A stretch of 47,331 nt of DNA. Source: Planctomycetota bacterium. GTDB taxonomy: Bacteria > Planctomycetota > UBA1135 > UBA2386. A model generated the notes under the pieces. It saw only the letters and a program-made list of their open reading frames with translations. It searched no databases and was not told where the DNA came from. Within the stretch, counting starts at the first letter, position 1. Each line of letters opens with the position of its first letter. The position numbers and the translations under genes are program-made. Below, piece after piece: positions 41,077 to 47,331 of the stretch. The stretch lies in assembly GCA_016794035.1 (NCBI GenBank), contig JAEUHS010000027.1, positions 1 to 47,331 of the forward strand. Reading direction: 5' to 3'.

Positions 41077-42750
41077 CTACAGGTAGGTGAAGGTGGAGGT
41101 GACCGAGCAGCCACCCGGTGTGGTCAGCACGACCTGCGCCGGGCCGGCGGTGCCGGGCGGCGTCAGGATGACGACCAGCGTGCCGGACGCGGTGGTGACG
41201 GTCGCCGGATTGCCGCCGATGGTCACCGTGGTGCCGAGCGCGAAGCCCTGGCCGAACACGATGTAGCTGGTGCCGCCGGACACGGGACCGGACGTGTTCA
41301 CCTGACTGGTGACGATCGGGGTCGGGTTGAAGCCGATCGTCGCGGCCGCGCCGTCGGGGTTGCGCACCGTCAACACGGCGCCGCAGGGCACGCCCGGCGG
41401 CATCGCGAAGGTGATCGTCTTCTTCGCCACCGACAGCGGCGCGACCGGCACCGAGTTGAGGGCCAGCGTCGCGAACAGCGAGAAGTTGTCCCCGGTCACC
41501 GTGATGGTGCCGCCGACGACCGCCGAGTTCGGGCTGACGGCGGTGATCGACGGCGACGGCGCCAGCGCGAACTGCAGCCCGATCGCGTTGGTCAGCTCGA
41601 TCACGTTCGGGTCACCGGGATCCGTCGCCATCACCGCCTGCAACGTCAGCTCCATCGGCAGGAAGACGCCCGCCGGCACGACCAGGGAGTACGGCGCCGC
41701 GGCGCCGCCGAGGTCGACGACCGACACCAGCGGAAAACAGGCCTCCCCCAGCGGCGTCGGCGTGACCGTCGTCGCGTCGGCGATGCCGAGCGTCGCCAGC
41801 AGCAGGAACGGCGCCGAGACCTGGCCCGGTGCCGGCGCGACCGCCAGCGTGAACGGGTCCGCGACCGCAAGGCGCGCGATGCGGAAGAAGCCGCCGTTGC
41901 CGCCGTCGACCGTCAGCAGGTCGTAGGGCCCGCCGGTGCCGAGGTGCACGTTGCCGGTGTAGCAGTCGTCCGGCCGCATGAACGAGGTCCAGCTCCACGA
42001 GCGGATCTCGGCGTTCTGGTTGATGACGCCCGCCGCGGTCGCCGAGGTGAAGCCGACCCACGCCTCGATGCCGGCGAGGCCGAGCCCGCCGGTCGAACCG
42101 CCGGTCAGCTGCGTGCCGCCGCCTTCGAACGTGTACGCCGTCGTCAGCAGCGGCGTCGTCAGGTTGTCGACGTAGATCCGCAGCATGCCCGGCTCGTAGG
42201 TGACCCGCATCGTGTGCACGGCGTTGTTGCTGAGATCCACGGCCGGCGTGACGCGCGCGATCGACACGCTCTCGTTCTCACTGTTGCCGAGCGCGCCGAC
42301 CGTGTGCACGCTGACCTCGTTGGCGCTGGTGTCGTTCAGGAAGCCGTCCTGCATGGCGTCGATCTCGATCGCGATGCTGTTGGGGATCGGGCTCGACGAT
42401 CCACCGAAGCCGTAGCCGATGCCCCACAGCCCGCCGCCGATCGCCGCCGGGCCCGCGGCCGAACCCTGGATCACGAACGCCAGCCCTTCGGGCGACGGGG
42501 TCATCACGAACTGGAACTGCGTCTCGAAGCCCTCCGCGACCGGCACCGGCGTCGTGTACCACGCGCTGCCCGTCTGCGCCGCGCCGTTGTTGGTCACCCG
42601 CAGGGCCGTGCCGACCTGCGCCGCCGAGCCGTTGAGCGTGAGGCCGGCGACGCTGGCGAAGTCGGGGAAGTTGAAACCCTGGGCGCTGGCGGCCGCGGCA
42701 CCGGACAGCACGACAGCGAGACGACCGGCGAGGCGGAGCGCGACGTTCAC
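41077..42750 (-). CDS. Secreted L-type lectin-like protein with C-terminal IPT/TIG domains
   Basis: An exported 557-residue protein. After the signal peptide (LRLAGRLAVVLSGAAAASAQ), residues about 25-240 resemble legume/L-type lectins. They contain FNFPDFASVAGLTLNGSA, SPEGLAFVIQGSA, GGGLWGIGYGFGGSS, NSIAIEIDAMQD and HTMRVTYEPGMLRIYVDN, and the region ends in IRSWSWTSF. A middle beta region of about 150 residues is unassigned. Two IPT/TIG domains end the protein (ITAVSPNSAVVGGTITVTGDNF and VNTSGPVSGGTSYIVFGQGF). The start is GTG 42750; GAGGAG lies about 10 nt upstream, and the open frame continues far beyond it without coding character. A TATGCT about 80 bp upstream could give a leadered mRNA. 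It probably binds glycans at the surface. Confidence 0.84.
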   Translation of the reverse strand: MNVALRLAGRLAVVLSGAAAASAQGFNFPDFASVAGLTLNGSAAQVGTALRVTNNGAAQTGSAWYTTPVPVAEGFETQFQFVMTPSPEGLAFVIQGSAAGPAAIGGGLWGIGYGFGGSSSPIPNSIAIEIDAMQDGFLNDTSANEVSVHTVGALGNSENESVSIARVTPAVDLSNNAVHTMRVTYEPGMLRIYVDNLTTPLLTTAYTFEGGGTQLTGGSTGGLGLAGIEAWVGFTSATAAGVINQNAEIRSWSWTSFMRPDDCYTGNVHLGTGGPYDLLTVDGGNGGFFRIARLAVADPFTLAVAPAPGQVSAPFLLLATLGIADATTVTPTPLGEACFPLVSVVDLGGAAAPYSLVVPAGVFLPMELTLQAVMATDPGDPNVIELTNAIGLQFALAPSPSITAVSPNSAVVGGTITVTGDNFSLFATLALNSVPVAPLSVAKKTITFAMPPGVPCGAVLTVRNPDGAAATIGFNPTPIVTSQVNTSGPVSGGTSYIVFGQGFALGTTVTIGGNPATVTTASGTLVVILTPPGTAGPAQVVLTTPGGCSVTSTFTYL

Positions 42751-42908
42751 GGGATCTGGACTCCTCGGCGCGGCGTCGGTCGAGCCGACCCGCGTGGGGA
42801 CATGCAGGGCAGGGGCGGGACGGCGCGGAGCATAGAGCCCGGTCGCCACGATTGGGCGACTTGTTCGCCGCCTTCCCCTCGGCAGTACGGCCGCGCCACC
42901 ACCGGCGC

Positions 42909-43687
42909 CTACTCGACCTTCCAGAGCGACTTGTAGCCGATGCCGACGTTGAGGATGCGCTGCAGCAGCTGGCCGTAGTCGAGGCCCGCGGCCTCGGCCG
43001 CCTCGGCGAAGTCCTCGTTCGCGGTCAGGTCGGCGTTCACGTTCGCCTCGATCACGTAGACGTTGCCGTCCGTGTCCATGCGCAGGTCCATGCGCGCGTA
43101 GCCGGACAGGTGCAGCGCCTTGTAGGAGCGCCTGGCGATGTTCTGGATGTGCTTCTTCTGCTCGTCGGTCAGGTCGCGCGCCGGGCCGGTGCGGATGCCG
43201 AGGCGCTGGGCGTGCTCGACGTCCCACTTGACGCGCGAGGTGGCGATCGCCTGGCTGCGGTCGGGCAGGTTCTCGAACCACATCTCCAGACCGGGAACAC
43301 GTCGAGGCGCTCGTTGCCGACGGCGTGCGCCGTCTCGTGCCGCAGCAGCCGCACGCACTGCACCCTGGTGCTGCCCTCGGCCTCGAACATCTCGCTGTGC
43401 TCGAGCCGGACCAACCGCGGCTGCGCCAGGTAGAACGGCACCGCGAAGCCCGACGAGCCCTCGGGCGTGAACCAGTCGTCGGACAGCCACACGTAGGGCC
43501 GGTAGCGCAGGCCCTTGCGGTCCAGTTCGTCGACCAGACTGTCGACGCGCTCGCCGAGCACGGAGCCCTCGAGCGCGAGGTCGAGGTCGCACAGGCGCAC
43601 GTCCAGCAGCGCTTCGGTGTCGAGGTCGACCCACCACGGACCGCGAGCCCTCGACGGGCGGCGGGCCGTGCGACGCTTCTTGACCAC
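42909..43687 (-). pseudogene. Chimeric remnant: zinc metallopeptidase N-terminus joined to ATP-grasp C-terminus, frameshifted
   Basis: The first ~121 codons resemble the putative zinc-binding metallopeptidase family: YVWLSDDWFTPEGSSGFAVP, FYLAQPRLVRLEHSEMFEAE, and LLRHETAH with the HExxH zinc motif at 117-121. The sequence then changes to GNERLDVFPVW, which looks like an ATP-grasp peptide-ligase segment. The matching EMWFENLPDRSQAIATSRVK, YARMDLRMDTDGNVYVIEAN and DYGQLLQRILNVG are in another frame. One C is missing near 43284-43288 (TGG-AG where TGG-GAG is expected). So a deletion fused two genes and a 1-nt shift broke the result. Promoter and GTG start remain. A MAG assembly error is possible. 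Confidence 0.75.
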
Positions 43688-43693
43688 AGGGCC

Positions 43694-43699
43694 ACCCTA
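43694..43699 (-). promoter_or_regulatory. -10-like TAGGGT before the chimeric remnant
   Basis: TAGGGT on the minus strand ends 6 nt before the GTG start, the same spacing as in intact genes of this window. Confidence 0.45.
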
Positions 43700-43743
43700 G
43701 CGGCTGCCGCGCCGCGTTTCGAGGCACTCGCCCGGGCCGATCG

Positions 43744-44349
43744 TCAGCCGGGTTTCCGCGCGATCGTCAGCGTGTCGTGGCTGCGCGCCAGCGGCCAGTG
43801 CAGCCAGCGTGCGAACTTGTAGAGCACACCGGGCGCGTGGTCGCTGACCGGCCGCGGCCAGCGCGGCAACAGACCGTGCGGCTCGAGGCACTCCCAGCGC
43901 GACTCCACCACCGCGAGACCGGCCTCGTCGCACAACGCGCGCATGCCTTCCGGATAGATGCGCCAGCAGTCGACCGGCGCCTCGTGGTACGGCCAGGTCA
44001 CCGGGCTGATCGTGACGACGTGGCCGCCGGGGCGGCACACGCGCGCCAGCTCCGGCAGCCAGCGCCACGGCTTGCGCACGTGCTCCAGCACCTGGCCCGA
44101 CAGCACCAGGTCGTAGGCACCGTCGGCGATCGGGAACTCGTATTCGCTGCGCGCCGCGTGCGTCATGCCGGGCCGCGACGCGAGGTCGACGGTGTCCCAG
44201 ACCGCCGGCGAACGGTCGTCGAGCCGCGCGCGCACCATCGCCTGGTAGGTGCTCGGAACGCCGTCCGGCCCGATCTCGAGCACCCGCGTTCCGGCCGCGA
44301 ACAGCGGCATCGCGTGCCGCGCGAAGATCAGCTTGCTGTTCTCGTGCAT
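43744..44349 (-). CDS. Class I SAM-dependent methyltransferase (Methyltransf_11-like)
   Basis: A 201-residue soluble methyltransferase. Motif I is VLEIGPDGVPS (23-33). VWDTVDLAS gives the acidic ribose-binding position, and the motif IV region is YDLVLSGQVLEHVRKPWRWL, followed by LARVCRPGGHVVTISPVTWPYHEAPVDCWRI. The HEAPVDCWR stretch is common in methyltransferases that act on glycans or lipids near surface-polysaccharide genes. ATG 44349 is supported by the position of motif I and the TATCCT hexamer 14 nt upstream. It stands alone here, and the substrate is unknown. Confidence 0.87.
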   Translation of the reverse strand: MHENSKLIFARHAMPLFAAGTRVLEIGPDGVPSTYQAMVRARLDDRSPAVWDTVDLASRPGMTHAARSEYEFPIADGAYDLVLSGQVLEHVRKPWRWLPELARVCRPGGHVVTISPVTWPYHEAPVDCWRIYPEGMRALCDEAGLAVVESRWECLEPHGLLPRWPRPVSDHAPGVLYKFARWLHWPLARSHDTLTIARKPG

Positions 44350-44363
44350 CGAGTCCGGGCCGG

Positions 44364-44369
44364 AGGATA
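44364..44369 (-). promoter_or_regulatory. -10-like TATCCT before the methyltransferase gene
   Basis: TATCCT on the minus strand ends 14 nt before the ATG, so a leader of about 7 nt is expected. Confidence 0.4.
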
Positions 44370-44792
44370 GCCGCACGGGGCGCGGGCGCCGATGTTCGAA
44401 TCGGCCCGGCTCGCCCTCGCGCAGAACTGATGTCTTGCGTGTGCGCGCTCGGGATGCGCGCCCTGACGTGCATCGGAGCGGCGCGATTTCTCGCAGATTT
44501 CCCACCGAGGGATCGTGGCAGCGCCGTGCAGCGGCTCGGGTGGATACGGCCCGCGCGTCGTCGCCGGCGCTCGCTTCGAGCACCCGCCTGCTGCTCGTGT
44601 GCTGAGTGGGGGCGGAGCGGATCGCGGGGCCCTGAGAAGTCCCGACCGGGCTCGCGGATCGCTGGTCCCGGTGCAACGGGTGCAGGCAAGAGCCGCCTGG
44701 GCAGCCTGCCCGCCGAATGCACACGCAAGTCATCAGTCCTCGTTCGCGCGAACCGGGCGAACCGCAAGCAGCCGCGGGCCGTTGCTGGCCGC
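44370..44792. other. 423-bp intergenic region with a palindrome
   Basis: The gap between the divergent methyltransferase and vWA genes holds no convincing gene. I see a perfect 12-bp palindrome GTTCGCGCGAAC (44742-44753), about 40 bp before the vWA start and a possible operator, and CCGAT-GTTCGA-ATCGG near 44389-44404. Around 44420-44515 is a slightly AT-richer stretch where promoters might lie. A GC-rich segment at 44620-44715 has several short self-complementary runs and might be a structured leader, but I cannot assign a riboswitch class. Confidence 0.5.
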
Positions 44793-46409
44793 ATGGTCCG
44801 CTCCGCCCGCGCGCTCCCCGTCCTGCTCGTCGCCGGCCTGCTGCTGCACGGCTGCGGCCGGCACGCCGCCGCGCCGGTGACCACCGAGCCGCCGCCGCCA
44901 GCGAGCGCGCCCGAGACCTCGGCCGTCGACAACGTCGTGCCCGAGGGCACCAGCAAGGAGTCCGCGTTCGACAGCAACCAGTGGAACTCCGCGGTCGGCC
45001 TCGGCGGCGGCGCCGGGGGACGGTTCGGCGGCCGCCGCGTCGGAACCGAGAGCTATGCCAGCACGGCCGAGGGCGGGTTCTTCGCCGCGCTCGACAGGTC
45101 GCTGTCGACGTTCGCGGCCGACGTCGACACGGCGTCGTTCACCAACGTGCGCCGGATGCTGCGCGACGGCGCTCTGCCGCCGCCGGATGCGGTGCGGATC
45201 GAGGAGTTCGTCAACGCGCAGCGCTACGGCGCCGCGGCGCCCGGCCCGCGCGAGGCCTTCACAGTCGCGGCCGAGGTCGGGCGGTGCGCCTGGAACGCGG
45301 ACCACGAACTGGTACGGCTGTCGATCCGGACACGCCCGATCGAGGCCGACAAGGTGCCGCCGTGCAATCTCGTGTTCCTCGTCGACGTGTCCGGCTCGAT
45401 GGACACGCCGCAGAAACTGCCGCTGCTGCAGCAGGCGCTCGGCCTGCTGATCGACCAGCTGCGCCCGCAGGACCACGTCGCGATCGTGACCTACGCTGCC
45501 GGCGTCGAGGTGCCGCTCGCGTCGGCGCGCGGCGACGAACGTGAACGCATCCGCGAGGCGGTGCAGGCGCTGCGCGGATGCGGCAGCACCAACGGCCAGG
45601 GCGGCATCCAGCGCGCCTACGAGATCGCGCGCGCGCATCGCACGGCCGGTGTCAACCGCGTGCTGCTGGCGACCGATGGCGACTTCAACGTCGGCATCCG
45701 TTCGCCGGACGAACTGGAGGCGTTCATCGCCGCCCAGAAGCAGGACGACATCTTCCTGACCGTGCTCGGGCTCGGCTCCGGCAACCTGAAGGACGACCGT
45801 CTCGAACGCCTCGCCGACAAGGGCAACGGCGTCTACGTCTACCTCGACGACCTCGCGGCGGCGCGCCGCGTGCTGGTCGAACAGTTCGGCGCCAGCATGA
45901 TGACGGTGGCCAAGGACGTGAAGCTGCAGGTCGAGTTCGACCCGCGGCAGGTGCAGAGCTATCGCCTGCTCGGCTACGACAACCGCGCGCTCGCCGCGCA
46001 GGACTTCCGCGACGACCAGAAGGACGGCGGCGAACTGGGCGCCGGACACTGCGTGACGGCGCTGTACGAGATCGTGCGTCGCGCCGATGCGCCGCGCACC
46101 GCGGACGCGACGCTGCTGACGCTGCGCATCCGCTACAAGCCGCCCGAGGGCGACACCAGCCGCGAGTTCGCACATCGCGTGGCCGCGCCGGCCGCGGTGC
46201 CGGAGCAGCCGAGCGACGACTTCCAGGTCGCAGCGACGGCGGCGGCGCTGGCGCTGCAGCTGCGCGGCAGCAAGGACTGCGGCAACCTGTGCTTCGACCT
46301 GGTCGCGGCCATGGCGGGCAGACTGCCGCCGCCGGGCAGCGACGACCTGCGGTCGATGGTCTCGCAGGCCTGTGCGCTGGCGAGCCGGGCCGGCGTCGAG
46401 GCCCGCTGA
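44793..46409 (+). CDS. von Willebrand factor A lipoprotein (YfbK-like)
   Basis: A 538-residue probable lipoprotein. The signal ends in a lipobox-like LLLHGC. A Pro-rich linker precedes the vWA N-terminal domain (STFAADVDTASFTNVRRMLRDG...VRIEEFVNAQRY). The vWA domain carries a complete MIDAS: DVSGSM from D198, the Thr in GCGSTNGQGGIQ, and ATDGDFNVG. The C-terminal DUF3520-like part (QVEFDPRQVQSYRLLGYDNR, then FQVAATAAALALQLR) completes the family order. Such proteins sit at the periplasmic face of the membrane with unknown partners. ATG 44793 opens the signal peptide; upstream frame extension is not signal-like. No MoxR ATPase is adjacent. Confidence 0.9.
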   Translation: MVRSARALPVLLVAGLLLHGCGRHAAAPVTTEPPPPASAPETSAVDNVVPEGTSKESAFDSNQWNSAVGLGGGAGGRFGGRRVGTESYASTAEGGFFAALDRSLSTFAADVDTASFTNVRRMLRDGALPPPDAVRIEEFVNAQRYGAAAPGPREAFTVAAEVGRCAWNADHELVRLSIRTRPIEADKVPPCNLVFLVDVSGSMDTPQKLPLLQQALGLLIDQLRPQDHVAIVTYAAGVEVPLASARGDERERIREAVQALRGCGSTNGQGGIQRAYEIARAHRTAGVNRVLLATDGDFNVGIRSPDELEAFIAAQKQDDIFLTVLGLGSGNLKDDRLERLADKGNGVYVYLDDLAAARRVLVEQFGASMMTVAKDVKLQVEFDPRQVQSYRLLGYDNRALAAQDFRDDQKDGGELGAGHCVTALYEIVRRADAPRTADATLLTLRIRYKPPEGDTSREFAHRVAAPAAVPEQPSDDFQVAATAAALALQLRGSKDCGNLCFDLVAAMAGRLPPPGSDDLRSMVSQACALASRAGVEAR

Positions 46410-46440
46410 CCGGCGCGACACACGACGGCCTCACGGCGAG

Positions 46441-46455
46441 CAGGATTTCATCCTG
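46441..46455 (+). terminator. Short hairpin after the vWA gene
   Basis: CAGGAT-TTC-ATCCTG is a perfect 6-bp stem with a 3-nt loop, 31 bp after the vWA stop and just before the next gene's promoter. There is no T-tract. Confidence 0.4.
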
Positions 46456-46473
46456 GCTTCAAGTCGGCGGCCC

Positions 46474-46479
46474 TAGCAT
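46474..46479 (+). promoter_or_regulatory. -10-like TAGCAT before the TolC-like gene
   Basis: TAGCAT ends 9 nt before ATG 46489 and no Shine-Dalgarno sequence is present. Confidence 0.45.
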
Positions 46480-46488
46480 CCGCCGTCG

Positions 46489-47331
46489 ATGCCGTTGCCT
46501 GCGCGAAGCCGACGCGACCTGATCCTGGTCAGCATGCCGCTGGCGCTGGCGATCGGTGGCTGTGCCAGCTACGAGGCCGCGCCGATCGATCTCGACCGGC
46601 TGCCGAGCACCCATGCGCAACGGCGCCTCGACGAACCGGCGCTCGCGGCCTTCGCCGGCGCGTTCCTGGGCCACGACCCCGCCGCCTGGCCGCCCGCCGC
46701 CCTCGACCTGCCGGCGCTGCAGGCGATCGCGCTGTTCCACCGTCCGGAGCGTTCGGCCGCGCGCGCGCGCCTGGCCCAGGCCGAGGCCGCGCACGCGATC
46801 GCCGGCCAGTGGCCGAACCCGAGGCTCGCCGGTGGCCCCGGCATGGTCGGCAATCCCGGCGGCGCGATCCGCTGGCTGGCGTCGATCGGGCTCTCGTTCC
46901 CGCTCGAGCTGTTCGGCCAGCGCGGCGGGCGCATCGAGGCCGCCGCCAGCGAGATCACCGCCGCGCGCATCGACACCGCGCTCGCCGAGCAGACGATCCG
47001 CGCCGACGTCGTCGAACGCGCGTTCGCGGCCGTGCACCAGCGGCAGCTGGCGGCCCTGGCGCGCGAACTGGTGACGCTGCGCGAGCAGGCGTCGACGTTG
47101 GCCGAGGCGCGCGCCGCGGCCGGTGCCGGCGACGCCCGGGACGTCGCCGCCGCGCGCGCCGCGGCCCGACGGGCGACCCTGGCGAGCGCCACCGCCGACC
47201 GCGAGGCCGCGGCGGCCCTGGCCGCGCTCGCCGCCGCCGTCGGCGTGCCACCGGCGGTGCTGGACACGCTGCCGCTGCAGCTGCCGACCGCCATGCTGCC
47301 CGACCTCGACGCCGCCACCGGTGAACGCCTC
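46489..47331 (+). CDS. TolC/CzcC-family outer membrane efflux lipoprotein (3' end outside window)
   Basis: 281 codons are present and the frame is open at the window edge; complete family members have about 420-480 residues. The N-terminus ends in a lipobox (LALAIGGC). The OEP pattern is clear: LPALQAIALFHRPERSAARARLAQAEAAHAIAGQWPNPRLAGGPG, then LASIGLSFPLELFGQRGGRIEAAASEI, followed by a long Ala/Arg-rich helix with RADVVERAFAAVHQRQLAALARELV. The LFGQRGGR turn resembles CzcC/CusC-type proteins, which export metals or drugs with an RND pump and adaptor. These partners would be expected just beyond the window. Confidence 0.88.
   Translation, partial: MPLPARSRRDLILVSMPLALAIGGCASYEAAPIDLDRLPSTHAQRRLDEPALAAFAGAFLGHDPAAWPPAALDLPALQAIALFHRPERSAARARLAQAEAAHAIAGQWPNPRLAGGPGMVGNPGGAIRWLASIGLSFPLELFGQRGGRIEAAASEITAARIDTALAEQTIRADVVERAFAAVHQRQLAALARELVTLREQASTLAEARAAAGAGDARDVAAARAAARRATLASATADREAAAALAALAAAVGVPPAVLDTLPLQLPTAMLPDLDAATGERL

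Noticed and set aside
38191..42936. A 1581-codon plus-strand open frame opposite the lectin and hydrolase genes
   Set aside because: It is rich in Arg, Asp, Val and His with no domain, signal or motif, and lies antisense to clearly coding genes with signal peptides. In GC-rich DNA, stop-free antisense frames are expected.
44385..44410. tRNA fragment suggested by GTTCGAAT
   Set aside because: The flanking bases form CCGAT-GTTCGA-ATCGG, not a 5-bp stem with a 7-nt T-loop, and no acceptor, D-arm or anticodon arm can be found.

Overview
The window is very GC-rich (roughly 70% by eye) and densely coded. It has one tRNA, about 31 protein genes (one running off the right edge) and one broken gene. 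I infer Planctomycetota, probably one of the high-GC marine or MAG lineages. The basis is indirect: large secreted proteins built from SBBP beta-propeller, dockerin, L-type lectin and IPT/TIG modules, an ECF sigma factor, and many short-range operons. No 16S or ribosomal-protein marker is present to test this.

Layout. 1-8 kb: tRNA-Gly, an acyl-CoA synthetase, then a minus-strand block (TIM-barrel protein, DHH phosphoesterase, SBBP/dockerin surface protein, thiD). 8-17.3 kb: a secreted coiled-coil protein, an ECF sigma factor, a polyphosphate-type pair (Ppx/GppA-HD and CYTH-CHAD), Hsp20, D-aminoacyl-tRNA deacylase, an ATP-grasp enzyme, a TPR-zincin protein and a universal stress protein. 17.3-17.6 kb: a 139/138-bp tandem repeat with strong hairpins.

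17.6-28.8 kb is the main functional island. It holds a LuxR-type response regulator, a receiver-histidine kinase, a FixL-like haem-PAS kinase, and a complete cbb3 oxidase operon in the order ccoI-ccoS-ccoNO(fused)-ccoQ-ccoP(one haem)-ccoG. A TauE-like membrane gene is divergent from it. This looks like an oxygen-sensing circuit beside the high-affinity oxidase it may control.

28.7-37.8 kb: an EEP-family phosphodiesterase, a dihaem cytochrome fused to an ethylbenzene-dehydrogenase-like haem domain, a tightly overlapping thrA-thrB-thrC operon (aspartate to threonine), and a TMTC-like GT-C/TPR membrane protein. 37.9-43.7 kb: a minus-strand set of exported proteins (lectin/IPT protein, alpha/beta hydrolase, unknown anchored protein) and a chimeric, frameshifted remnant joining a zinc metallopeptidase to an ATP-grasp C-terminus. 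43.7-47.3 kb: a methyltransferase, a vWA lipoprotein and the start of a TolC/CzcC-like efflux lipoprotein.

A genome-style feature stands out. Many genes without a Shine-Dalgarno sequence carry a TANNNT (-10-like) hexamer 6-14 nt before the start codon, which implies leaderless or nearly leaderless mRNAs. Genes with a good AGGAG-type site lack it or have it far upstream. Convergent gene pairs are often separated by GC-rich hairpins.
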